DNA of 64,000 nucleotides. Source: Silene conica. Its lineage: Eukaryota > Streptophyta > Magnoliopsida > Caryophyllales > Caryophyllaceae. Location of the stretch: NCBI GenBank assembly GCA_029255685.2, contig CM055318.2:4407001-4471000 (forward strand), given 5' to 3'. The translations under genes and the position numbers were made by a program. Position 1 is the stretch's first letter; every line of letters begins with the position of its first letter. Shown here in pieces: positions 14,201 through 25,800 of this stretch. The notes under the pieces were generated by a model that saw only the letters and a list, made by a program, of their open reading frames with translations, was not told the origin of the DNA and did not search any database.

Positions 14201-16867
14201 CGTTTCCGACGGTGGCTGAGTCGTACGCCGTCGGATCGATTTCAACAACTTCTAAGGTTCCAATTATGGGAGGATCAGTGGCAATTGAGTAAAAGCAAAC
14301 ATTGGCTTCTGTTCCATCAACGAAAGCCAAGAGATCAGAGTAACCCCCATCGGAAGAAATCGTCTCAGGCCACGGTGACTTGTAACTGAAGACAACAGTA
14401 TTCTGAACCGAGACTTCAAAGGACGGCATATGGTTCTTCCCGTCATAATTATCATAAACAGTGAATGTACGGAACAGATAACGTCCCTTAGATGACGTCA
14501 CAGGGATGACATAACAGTTTTTCTTTCCGGAGGTGGTGGGAGGAAAGAAGCGGAGAGTTTTCTCTGGGAGTAGGGAGAAATGGAGAGGTCGTGACACGAC
14601 AGAGGTTGCGCCACCAGTAAAGAAACGGTCCGACAGCCATGTTATGTTGAATTGGTCGGTTGTAGTGGCTGATCCCCCGCAATCAATGTGGTATGATACA
14701 TCTGTCTCACCACAACGTAATCACAATCACTAACAGAATCTACTCTACTATATACCAAATCGGACTGCACTCTAGTAATACTTAACCGCAAATACGTGGT
14801 GGTTATTTGTAGTACTATCCAGCAAATTTGTAATTACAATCCCAATTACCAACTGAATCTACTCTGCTAAACACCAAAGCGAACTGCAATCCAATGATAT
14901 ACTTAAAATGCAATTGACCATGTAAATGAACAAAATTATGTACTCATAATAATGATGAGTGAATTGTAGTATAAAACTATAAATTACTCCCTCCGTCTAA
15001 ATCATTTGTTCACAAGAGAACAAAAAAAAAAGGTAGATAAATGATTTGGACGGACGGACCGAATGACCTCTGTCTCAATAATTTGTTTACCTTTGATTAA
15101 TACTTCTTCGGAATCATTTGTTCACAAAGAACAAAAAAAAAAGTAAACAAATGATTTGGACGGACGAAGTACATGATAGATGAACCATCTCAACCAAAAC
15201 CTTAAGGCGAGGGTTGAGGCCCAACTATTATTAATATTCCTAATACGCTCCCTCACTCGAATGCCCATTGGGCTTGAAGAGTGGTTAGTTTGCACAGGCC
15301 CACTCATACCGTGTGCTGGTTTCCACTTCGTGGTTTTTGAGGGGTTTTGAGGTTGCCAGGATTCGAACCCGTGACCTTCGGTCACACTGGCTCTGATACC
15401 ATGATAGATGAACCATCTCAACCAAAACCCCTGGTTTTGGTTGAGATGGTTCATCTATCATGGTATCAGAGCCAGTGTGACCGAAGGTCACGGGTTCGAA
15501 TCCTGGCAACCTCAAAACCCCTCAAAAACCACGAAGTGGAAACCAGCACACGGTATGAGTGGGCCTGTGCAAACTAACCACTCTTCAAGCCCAATGGGCA
15601 TTCGAGTGAGGGAGCGTATTAGGAATATTAATAATAGTTGGGCCTCAACCCTCGCCTTAAGGTTTTGGTTGAGATGGTTCATCTATCAGTACATAGCAAT
15701 CATCATTATCTACTCAATCTACACTACAATCCAGCAAATTCATAATTCGTATACAATCACAAACACATTAATCAACAGAAATCCGTCCACTACTCCACAC
15801 ACCAAATCACACTACAAACCAGTAATTCTTACAAAATGCAATTACCATAGCATGCAACAAAACTAAATCACTTCTGTCTCAATCATTTCTTTACCTTTGA
15901 TTAATTGCTTCTTCTGAATGATTTGTTCACAAAGAACAAAAAAAGGTAAAGAAATGATTTGGACGGACGGAATACATAGCAATCATAATTATCCACTCAA
16001 TCTACACTACAATCCAGCAAATTCATAATTCGTATACAACCACAAACACATTAATCAACTTAATTCACTCTACTACTCCATACACCAAATCACACTACAA
16101 TCCAGTAATTCTTACAAAATGCAATTAACATAGCATGCAACAAAACTAAACCACCTCCGTCTCAATCAATCATTTGTTTACCTTTGATTAAATACTTCTC
16201 GTAAACAATGAAAAAGCAAACAAACGATTGAGACGGATGAAATATCACTTAAACTACATCGTAATCATAATTATCAACTAAATTCACTCTACTAAACACT
16301 AAATCACACTACAATCCAGTAATTCTTACAAAACGCAATTAACATAGCATGCAACAAAACTAAATCACCTCTGTCTCAATCATTTGTTTACCTTTGATTA
16401 AATACTTCTCGCAAACAATGAAAAAGTAAACAAACAATTGAGACGGATGGAATATTGCTTAAAATACATCGTAATCATAATTATCAACTAAATTCACTCT
16501 ACTAAACACTAAATCACACTACAATCCAGTAATTCTTACAAAACGCAATTAACATAGCATGCAACAAAACTAAATCACCTCCGTCTCAATAATTTGTTTA
16601 CCTCGGATTAAATACTTCTCGTAAACAATAAAAAAGCAAACAAACGATTGAGACGGATGAAATATCACTTAAACTACATCGTAATCATAATTATCAGCTA
16701 AATCCACACTAATATCCAGCAAATTGAACAAAATAGCAAGATGAATGTATCAACAACATACACTAATTGACTTTACAAGAGATAATGAGCTTACTGTAAG
16801 GATACGATAGCGAAACGGAGCGATGAAGAAGAGAGAAGAGAGAAAAAACAACGAGTAAGGAAGACAT
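8263..16867 (-). CDS. Malectin-like / leucine-rich-repeat membrane protein (At1g25570 homologue), nine exons
   Basis: Coding exons, 5' to 3' on the minus strand: 16795-16867, 13640-14701, 12854-13004, 12666-12737, 12478-12546, 11407-11478, 10963-11040, 10337-10542, 8263-8369. All introns are GT-AG, phases agree, and the sum is 1,890 nt (629 residues), close to the Arabidopsis homologue. Residues 1-21 are a signal peptide (MSSLLVVFSLFSLLH...). Residues 26-375 are a malectin-like carbohydrate-binding ectodomain with YHIDCGG and ENYAIVPAD. The WNGDPC motif at 397-402 precedes short LRRs (about 430-520), three of them on 69-72-nt exons, as is usual for LRR genes. A Cys-flanked cap (NKGLCGVPSLPDC) leads to one transmembrane helix (557-578) and a 51-residue cytoplasmic tail without kinase. 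The protein therefore resembles a receptor-like protein; ligand and partners are unknown. Intron 1 carries the tandem array and TRIM palindrome. Confidence 0.95.
9491..9522 (+). repeat. GGGAGCA heptamer repeat, G-quadruplex motif
   Basis: About four and a half copies of GGGAGCA occur in tandem inside intron 8 of the malectin/LRR gene. The plus strand has at least four GGG runs separated by four bases, which fits the usual G-quadruplex rule. The transcribed RNA would carry the C-rich complement. Confidence 0.8.
14990..15170. mobile_element. Short Stowaway-like MITEs in intron 1
   Basis: Two adjacent foldback segments. One runs from about 14994 (CTCCCTCCGTCTAAATCATT) to about 15056 (AATGATTTGGACGGACGG). 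The other runs from about 15069 to 15168 and ends ATGATTTGGACGGACGAAG. The CTCCCTCCGTC-type ends are characteristic of Stowaway elements. The second belongs to the tandem unit repeated to the right. Confidence 0.6.
15174..15688. mobile_element. Palindromic head-to-head TRIM (LTR element) insertion
   Basis: Two 256-bp arms (15174-15429 and 15433-15688), identical by eye, surround a 3-bp centre. Each arm, read outward, holds the last 28 nt of an LTR, the primer-binding site TGGTATCAGAGC, a 156-bp internal region, a purine tract (GAGTGAGGGAG) and a full 72-bp LTR (right LTR 15617-15688, left LTR 15174-15245). Both outer ends are therefore the same LTR end (...CATCTATCA). The whole is flanked by a 5-bp duplication GTACA (15169-15173 and 15689-15693). 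The next tandem unit has the uninterrupted target (GGAATACATAGCAATCAT near 15970). It lies in intron 1 of the malectin/LRR gene, whose pre-mRNA would fold here into a hairpin of about 256 bp. Confidence 0.9.
15694..16720. repeat. Tandem array (about 212 bp and longer units) with embedded Stowaway MITE, intron 1
   Basis: The motif ACTACATCGTAATCATAATT and its flanks recur near 16240, 16452 and 16664, a period of 212 bp. Longer, more diverged units begin near 15694 and 15979. Each unit joins about 120 bp of intron sequence (including ATAGCATGCAACAAAACTAA) to a 90-100-bp foldback with CTCCGTCTCAATCATTTG ends. A more diverged version precedes the palindrome (about 14750-15170). Confidence 0.85.
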
Positions 16868-17560
16868 TGATGTGACCAAGTTCTGGCGAACCAGCAGAAT
16901 TTCCGACATTTTAATCCGTGAGTCGGACCAGTGTAGACGTGTAGTATGATAACCGGTTTATTTCCGTTCCGATTTTAAGAGCCTTTTAAACTAAACTACG
17001 GTCCTGACTCCTGACTTTTAAGTCGGCTTTTTGAGTCGGGACCGGAAAATATTAAATAAAAGGGAGCGAGATTAGTGGGGGAGCATAAAGGAGTGAGTTG
17101 CGCAAGTGAGAGTGGAGGAAAGAGTGTGGGTAGATAGTAGATACGGATTAAAGGGAGGGAATTAATTGTAAAAATTGCGACTAATTTAGACCTTTTGTCG
17201 TTATTTTTCAACGGTTTTGTTCACGGGTGGACTTTTAAAGTGAACCGGTCGAGAAACGTTGATTTTTGTACGGAGGGTATTTATGGGGATAATTAGTGCG
17301 GTTTTTATTAGTGTACTGAGTTGGTTGGTCGTGGTAGTTGTAAGTTGGTTTTTTGTTAGATCATCTAATATTATGGTTAGTTATGTAATGGACCTACTAA
17401 TTAGTGTGATTATTAGTACTAACTATGGTTATTGAGAGGATTTTGTTTGATTTTGCATTTGTGTTGTGAATTGCGGGTGGGGTTGTTGTTAGTGGAGGAT
17501 CTTAGTTATGTTGGAAGGGTTCTGCCCCTCTTGATCGTTTAAGTTTATGTATATTTAAGT
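16868..17560. promoter_or_regulatory. Upstream region of the malectin/LRR gene
   Basis: This is the region upstream of the minus-strand start codon at 16865-16867. It should hold the 5' UTR and promoter, but I see no clear TATA box at a standard distance. No other gene is visible. Confidence 0.4.
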
Positions 17561-17566
17561 GAATAA

Positions 17567-17976
17567 GGCCCTGTTCTTTTGGACTGAAACTTAACTGAAC
17601 TGAACTGAACTGAACTTATAGGATCTGAACTGAACTGAACTTATAGGAACTGAACTTAACTGAACTTATAGGAACTGAACTGAACTGAACTTATAGGAAC
17701 TGAACTGAACTTATTGGAACTGAACGAACTGAACTGAACTTATAGGAACTGAACTGAACTTATTGGAACTGAACGAACTGAACTGAACTTATAGGAACTG
17801 AACTGAACTGAACTGAACTTATAGGATCTGAACTTAACTTAACTTATAGGATCTGAACTGAACTTATAAAATCCGAACTTAATTAACTTTATTTTAATTT
17901 AAGTTAACTATTATTATTATTATTATTATTATTGTTGTTGTTGTTGTTATTATTATTATTGTTATTATTGTTGTTG

Positions 17977-18049
<73 letters not shown>

Positions 18050-18707
18050 CGAATAGATGTCATTGATAAAAAATTAGTCTAAAACACAAGGAAGTTTAAA
18101 ATATTTTCAACTTTATATATAATGGTTTGTTCATATTTCATACATTATACTACAATTACATTACGATAAAAATAATTCACTATTACAATTTTCTCTAGCC
18201 ATTTATTTTCTCTAACAATGGTGATGAAGAAACTGATTAATGGGAGAGTGACAATTGGTGAGGGTGAGGGCGGCGTATGATGAGTTGTTGTTTTTTGGCA
18301 TTAATGAGGATAATAGTTTGACATTAATTAGAGAGTAAAAGAAGGGTAAATTATTAATGAGTTGTTTTTTTTATAGATGACGTGTATCGAATAATTAAAG
18401 AGAAATGTTTGTATCGGTTGTTAAAAATAATACTCCGTATATAAATTTTCTTAATTGAGTTTATACGAACTGAACTTATAGGAACTGAACTGAACTGAAC
18501 TTATAGGAACTGAACTGAACTGAACTGAACTGAACTTATAGGAACTGAACTGAACTGAACTTATAGGAACTGAACTGAACTGAACTTATAGGATCTGAAC
18601 TGAACTGAACTTATGGGAACTGAACTGAACTTATAGGAACTGAACTGAACTTATAGGATCTGAAGTGAACTTAAGTTAAGTGACTTGAAGTCCAAAAGAA
18701 CAGGGCC
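17567..18707. mobile_element. PIF/Harbinger-like element filled with a GAACTGAACTTATAG minisatellite
   Basis: A 1,141-bp element with perfect 19-bp terminal inverted repeats (GGCCCTGTTCTTTTGGACT at 17567-17585; reverse complement ending at 18707). It is flanked by TAA on both sides (17564-17566, 18708-18710), a PIF/Harbinger-type 3-bp duplication. Both subterminal regions (about 17590-17880 and 18465-18670) are arrays of AACTGAACTGAACTTATAGG-type units in the same direct orientation. The core contains a TTA/TTG microsatellite. There is no transposase frame. Confidence 0.85.
17909..18049 (+). repeat. TTA/TTG trinucleotide microsatellite
   Basis: About 140 bp of nearly pure ATT/TTA triplets with short GTT interruptions, inside the Harbinger-like element. 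Length variation between individuals is to be expected. Confidence 0.95.
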
Positions 18708-18710
18708 TAA

Positions 18711-19312
18711 ATAGTTACTCGCTCGGTTCACCTTGATTTGGTGGTTGAGTGGAAGTGTTCACGTGTTATATTAACGGTTTATAACGTAGTCCATGTTCAT
18801 TTTTATTTCAAGATTCGTGGTTCGATTAAATGTTGAGTAATTTTTGATGTTTTTAAGTTGATTAACACTCGTCAATTATTGATTTGACGTTGTCTAAAAT
18901 TAGTAGATAAGTCATAGAATGCCCTTCTTTTATGTGATACTAACTATTTTATGTGGTATTATTTTATTTATTTTTTTGAATTTTACGTAATATCCTTAAT
19001 TTATCTTTAAAAAAACATTGTTATCCCAAAACTTACTAGATAGTTCATAATATGTTCAAAACAACTAAAAAGCAAGATTTTAAAGAGTTGAATTTTCTAA
19101 TGAAAATATGTTTCCATTTGACTAAAAATACTCACCTTAATCTTTTGACAAATTATTGCTAAAAAGATCAATTGATATGCATCCATAAACTAAAACATTT
19201 ATAATGAGATAATTAGAGTAATAAGCAAAGGCAGTTGAAGAAGTATTTAACTATTTATTAAATTTATAATACTAATATTGTATTAGTGATGTTTCTTAAA
19301 ATGAAAAACATT
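18711..19312. other. Intergenic, nothing recognised
   Basis: AT-rich sequence without an open frame or repeat signature that I can support. Confidence 0.5.
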
Positions 19313-19321
19313 ATATAAAAT

Positions 19322-19517
19322 CACAAACTCTTATTTGCAACGGCACTATCCGTCGCAAGCTTGTGACGGATACCCTTTTCTCTCACAAAAATACCCTCTT
19401 TTTCTCTCTCTCCAACACTATTCTTGTGGTTCCCTTTCTTCACTACTCATTTTGTATCCATTTTATCTCACAAATTATCCGTCACAAATGGTGACCCGTC
19501 GCAAGCAAAACTTACTA
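19322..19517. mobile_element. Mutator-like MITE, copy 2
   Basis: A 196-bp relative of the elements at 6557 and 62113, with the same CACAAACTCTTATTTGCAAC start, CGTCGCAAGC..GTGACGGATA segment and GTGACCCGTCGCAAGC end. The flanking 9-mers (ATATAAAAT and AAATAGAAT) match at 7 of 9 positions, so this is an older insertion. Confidence 0.72.
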
Positions 19518-19599
19518 AAATAGAATTCAAAAAGAAACAGGAGGGCATCACATATAAAAAACCTTAGCTATTTGAGTTATAAGTATAATTTTTCACTAA

Positions 19600-19850
19600 A
19601 ACTTGAGACTTTGGTAGAGACGATTTTTCAATTTATTATTGGGAGACCATTATTTTGTAGCCTTTTATTTGTATTTCGTGATCATTTTGTATCTGATCGT
19701 ACCATAGTAATTTCGTATTTCTTTACATAATAAATGTATTCATTTTATCTTTAATCATGATTTGTACTTATTATATTTATTTTATACCACATTTTTTTAA
19801 ATTTGTACAATAGTCTCTCAATAAGTTTATTGAGAGGCAGTATCATAATT
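19600..19850. mobile_element. MITE-like repeat with GAGAC/GTCTCTCAATAA ends
   Basis: The left part reads ACTTGAGACTTTGGTAGAGAC and the right part AGTCTCTCAATAAGTTTATT. A reverse-oriented relative with TGGTCTCTCAATAATTTCTT lies at about 43190-43362. Both share a core that mentions TTATTTGTATTTCGTG or its complement. Borders are approximate. Confidence 0.5.
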
Positions 19851-22800
19851 TTTAACCTTATTAAACAGTTCCATTTCAGGGTATCATTTATTGCTAGATT
19901 TTTTATATCACAAAAACTTTAGAGATATGTTATTTCAATAACGTTATTAAAAGACATCTCACATAATGACTGGAGTGGATTATTTAATTTCTATTTTTTA
20001 GATTATATCTTCCCCTAATTTTGTGGGATACAGTCTTCCAAGAGATCCACCGTATCTATATTGAGAAGGTTTTTTTTGGTAACAAAAACAAAACTAAACA
20101 AATGATCGAAAACGGGGATTCTGAGTTTATGACGACCCAGTCCAACTTGCATGGTTGACTAAATCCTGATCCAAACAAATAAGACAATCAAAAGGAGCCC
20201 ATATTCTTAATTCAGCATGCACCATTTCACGACAGCCCAATTTAATCGTAATGCTAGTTTTATGCACTTTTAATTGTCTGGCTTTCTCCACATTTTGAAA
20301 TTTTCAACCCAAGAACTCTCCCTAGAACAGTCCATAGCTTAGGACTAAGGAGTTAGGACAAGTCTTAGCAAGATTGACCTGATTTGAAAGACCGAGTCTG
20401 AATAACCCGGCTCGTGCATGAACTGAAGATCGGAATTAACCCGAGTCGAATGTTTATTGTTGCATACCGCTTGATAAGCTCAAAGAACTTGATAGCAACC
20501 CATCGAAAAAATGACCTAATCCCGAAAAAACATTACCTAATTAGGCCTGCCCGAATTTTGTGTTTCCACACTCATTTTGGCTTTTGGTTTCATTTTCCGA
20601 TCCATTTGAGTTAACAAACTTTTTTAAGGATTAATTGTCGAGTGGACCTTTTAAGTGAATCCAATGAAAAAAGTTTAATTTTGTGCTGAACTTTTGTACC
20701 TTTTTTTTAACCGTGGAGGGCAACCACGGCAAAACAAAACATGAGTCTCCAACCATTTTTCTTTCCGACATTGATGAATGACATAGTATTTTTTTCAAGG
20801 CCTCCTTAAAATATAAGGTACCAAAGTCAAACTTCCTTATTGCACGGCCCGGGCCGCCACCCTTCGCTACTGAGCCAAAACCTGTAACTACAGTTTATAA
20901 TCAACTTTTTATCACCCTACGACCCCTTCCTTCTCATAGCATTGAACGAGTTCAGGAGTGGACAAAGCAAATGACGATAATTAGGCATCAACTCGGCCAA
21001 TGTCATAACGAGAATTCATCATTAATAGACGTCCTTCGTGCATTGGCGGATTTAGGGGGAATAGCAGAGACCCTCGCCCCCACTGAAAATTGAAAATGTC
21101 GCAAGTTTTAGTTAAATTTTTAAATTTTTTTCGAGTTTATCTTATGACATTACTTATTCGCTCTCGCTGAATTTTTGTCGACCAAACCTCAAATCAGAAG
21201 TCTTTATACCAATCATTTACGGACAAAGGTGATGGCATCATACCAATATGTCAATGGCACGAAAGTATGGTACATCTATCCTTTATAAATACTATTTTCG
21301 TTTCAGTCAATTATTATCCTTTAATTTACCAAAAGACAAAAAAAAAAAAAGAGAAAATAGATTCAAATCACACCACCAGTCCACCACCTAACATTATTCT
21401 CATCTAACCATCATTCACCCATAAGAAATTGAGAACAATCAAGCAATATGAATGAAACAAGTGTAATAAATTCAAGATTGGATCTAATTCATACCACTTA
21501 ATATTGAAGAAAATTATGTGGAGCCTATATGACAAGGAAGTAGCATATATATGTGTCTACAAAACTTTGTGAATGACATATTATTATTATCAAATCGTCT
21601 TGCTTATTACTGACATTATCCGTTATAAGTTGAAAACGAATATCATTTATTTTACAATAAGGCAACTGAGAAGACACGCGGAGGAAAAATAAAACACTTT
21701 ATGAATAATATTACCTACATATTGTGAAAATGACATATTTATAATCAGCTTGTGACGAATAATGTCCGTCTTTAATAATAATTTGGGTGATATTATCTTG
21801 TCTATAATATTGGCCTTGGGTTCAATGAATACAAGTTGGACAATGAGATGCATAGGTGGTCATCACTCAACTACTCACCCATGTGCACTACTTGGGTCAG
21901 ACAAAGACATAAACCGGACAAAGATGTGTTACGGCTAATGACCCGTAACCTTACTGGGTCCCATATCATATGTTTTGGCCCATTACTGGGCCCATTACAG
22001 TCAGCATTGCTACATACTTTGCTTAACATTTTTCATCATCTCTCTCTATACATGTCTTTATTCTACTACATTCTTCTATCTTTTGGCTAAGATTAACTCT
22101 ACTTATTGTCTTGCCATCACTACTTCAATTTTTCTTCTTCTTTTTTTTTTTTTTTTAAATTTGAAGCGACAACAAATTTCAACTCAGTTTAGCTTACTTT
22201 AGTTCAGTTACATTGGGCTAAAAAAAGACCTAAGTACCGTTACATATTGACATTAGTTAGAAACTTCTGAAATTCTCAAAGCCTCAAAGGTTATAAAGCA
22301 ATCCTCTATATAAATAACATTTGTTATAAATAAGAATTTGTGATCCTTTATTAAAGCTACCTGAACTCCAACATTGCTATTTTTATCTCCTAAACTAGTT
22401 CTAACGACTACAAAAGCCGGCTCTTGTAAAATGAATAAACCAAACTGACAGAAACTATTAAAAATGTATTAATACGAGAACTTTTAGGAAGAAACCTAAG
22501 TGTAACGACCGTGAGGACTTGACTCAAAAATTACAATATCGTGCGATTATGCACGTTGGAAACCCATGTAGCAATTCAACAAAAGTCCAACAAGAAATAT
22601 TCACGCTTCCACATAAGAGCGAACCCAGAATTTAATATATGGGATAGCAAAAAAAATTAAAAATGAATTTACATGTAGTGGGATTCGCACCTATGACCAC
22701 CGGGTGAGATTTTAAGCCATTTACCATTGAATTTGATGATTTTTACTTATTTACTATTCAGCAATATTTGGAGTAGCAAAAATCCACCTTCTTAACCAAA

Positions 22801-25800
22801 TTTTTAAGTTTGGTATAGCGGCTGTCACCCCTTGCTACTAGGTGGATTCGCCCATGCACACAACATATCCTAACCAGCATGCGATGCCACTGTGATTTGT
22901 GGCCAAGTATATGGTCCTATACTCCTATGACAAAGATGTGATCACAAAGAAATGAAGAATGAATGGTTCAATCACATAAATAACAAGTACACTTACCCAC
23001 GATGTCTTCATACTTAAAACTCTTAAATCTTAATGATTATATAACGTCTTTAATTTGTTGGAAACCTTGGAAAAAAAGTATGGTACACAGAGAGTAATGA
23101 CAGTGTGAATCACGAGAGGTTCACGTGGGATTCTTTAAGTCTGAAAACTTTGTAATTTGGGAAAAGACTAAATAAAAAAACAAAGATAGTACAAATTATT
23201 TAGAATTTATAGTACAAAAATGCCTGCATGGGACACTTGAATCTGTAACTTCAAAAAACCCTTGATATATGCTGCATATTGCTCCCAGGATTCATTAACT
23301 TATTCATCGTGTCCTTTCAAGATTCTTTGCTCTATAAACAGATATATTTTGAATGTTCAATACCATATATCGTTTATCGTTTATTGTATGAGACGGTTTT
23401 GCACGACAAAATATTAGTGCCGACTGCTGGTAATTAGTGACTTCTCTTAGTATTGATATCAAGCCTTAGTTATTGGTAGGTTGAGAGACATTTCTTATAT
23501 GTAGACCGTTAAAACTCGATCTGATTCATAAAATTTTCGACCTGCGACCCATTTGACTGAATTCCAAATGATCCGTTATTTTAGGTTTGAGATCCGATTT
23601 GAACGGGCCGATCCGTTGGGTCAAAGGTAATTCAAGAATTTTATTAAAATATTAATATTTATATATTTATATATTAAAACTTTACTTTAATAAATATGTC
23701 AGTTTAATTAATGTAAACGTTAAATATGATTAAAATATTAATTTTAAATATATTTTATGTTTTTAATTATCATTTTTTGATAAAAGCAATCGTAAAAAAA
23801 ACGTTAGAAATTACTTTTTGACCGGCATACTTACCCGTATAACATGACCCATACCCAACCAGTCGTATTTTGACCCGACCTGGAACCCGACCCATTTGAC
23901 AGGTGACATGGGATTGTATACGCGCGCGTAGTTCATTATCCTGATTCCCGACTCTAAACTATTAAAAACGTAATTTAATTTCTTATGAATTACAATTTTC
24001 ACGAAATTTAATTTCTCTGCTGCAAAAACGAAATTTTATTAGGATTAATTAACTAAAATTTTTAGGAATTCACATTTCATATACTTTTATCTATGTTCAT
24101 GAAATAGTTTTTATATTTCGGACTTATTAAAGGGAATTTTTACGTATTATTAATAATTTACAAAATTAACTTCAATGACTTTATTTGTTCTTAACTAATG
24201 GTGATGTTGGTGTGACTAGGGACATTTAACATCTCATAAACTCACAAATAGGTTTCTGTTGGTGGTCACTATAATAAGGAACAACTATGCTAATAAAATA
24301 CCTAATTAATAGCTAATCAATCATTAATTTAGTCAAACACAAATTAGAAGAAATTTAATACTCTACTTAGCCATTTAAATATTATTTCGGTTTTTTATCG
24401 TGTACCTAATAACACACATTAATACACAAGATATTCTCATCAGATATTTAAATATAAACCCTAATTAGTGAGAGTATCTTGCAAATTTATCATATTTAGG
24501 TTATTAATGTACGTCCTTAAGGCATAGAACACACGTTAGAAAAACCCATATTATTAATATTAAAAAGAAAGTAGAAGCACCTAACAACCAAACAGGACAA
24601 CCACCATATATACATGGTGTTTGAAACTATAGTACAAATTTTAGAAGTATCCATGCACGTTATAGATTAGGCAGTTGTAAACAAACTAACTAGCAATTAA
24701 GTATGTTATAAGAAACAATAATAACAGTCAATCAAATAATTAATTAGATAATTAAAGTACTTAATTAACTATACTATACCTAGCTTGCTTATTTTTATTC
24801 CAATTCTAGTTACAAAATACAAAAAAATGCCAACAGCATAATCCCCACCCCACATAAATATGATATGCTACCTCCAAATTTTATTTATTTTTTTCTTTTT
24901 TTATAATGTGACAAATCTCAAAATCGGGGTTAAATCGTTATTTTCTTATAACATAATTTGAGCGGGAAATCAGACTGATTATCTAAAATGTAATGTATAT
25001 TCTATTTGGTGACAGAGTCAGAATTTGAACTGAAATGTTGAACTTGAGAGCTAACGGATGGATAATAAAAGGGACAATCAAAGAGATTTTTGAAAAATGT
25101 CATCCACGGAAGATTAGCCTCCCCAATTCTATCGCTAATTCTATCTATAGTGTATATAGATGTGATCAGTAATTTATACCGTTGTACTATAATCTTATTT
25201 CGGTAATTACGAACATATACAGATATAACATGAAATTCTCATCGTCGGGATGACGAGCGTCCCTGCTAGCCTCCTCGCCTCCTCCACTAATTCTATCTAC
25301 AAAGTGTAAAACGATAATAATATAATCTTGTTTCAGTAATCGCGAACGTATATACAACATGATTTTTTTTTTCAAGAAAATACAAATTACTTTAATAATC
25401 CACTACAAAATAGAAAGACAAGTCAAATTCAAAACAAAATAATGTTAAGCACTATATAAAAACACCTTATCGGCCAACCATAAAACGACGACGTAGTAAC
25501 ATCAAGTATCAAACCATATAATTGGTTGCTCCCTAATTAACAATGTGAGCGACCCATCATGTTGGTAGGTATTGCCTACACAATATTAACAAAACAATCC
25601 ATTGAAAATGACAAATCTCCAACTATACCACATGAACACTCTTTAGACTACACTTATTCATCTTTCCTTATCCCTTATTATTGTGATTTTGTCCCTCCAT
25701 TATTTTTGGGTTTTTGGTTTTATTATATCGGAATAATAGTCGTTTTAAAATGTACAGAATTTGATGTATGTCTTGACAATATTAGCAATAAACATACAAA

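Noticed and set aside
13641..14733. Open frames on the plus strand and other minus frames opposite exon 2
   Set aside because: They are shadows of the true exon, whose malectin-like reading is supported by phase and family match.
15122..15866. Four open frames, two per strand, that encode the same proteins in mirror image
   Set aside because: They arise from the TRIM palindrome, which reads the same on both strands. The sequence is LTR, primer site and internal non-coding DNA.
15694..16720. Regularly spaced repeats resembling a CRISPR array
   Set aside because: The units are about 212 bp tandem duplications with an embedded MITE in a plant intron; there are no short identical repeats with unique spacers.
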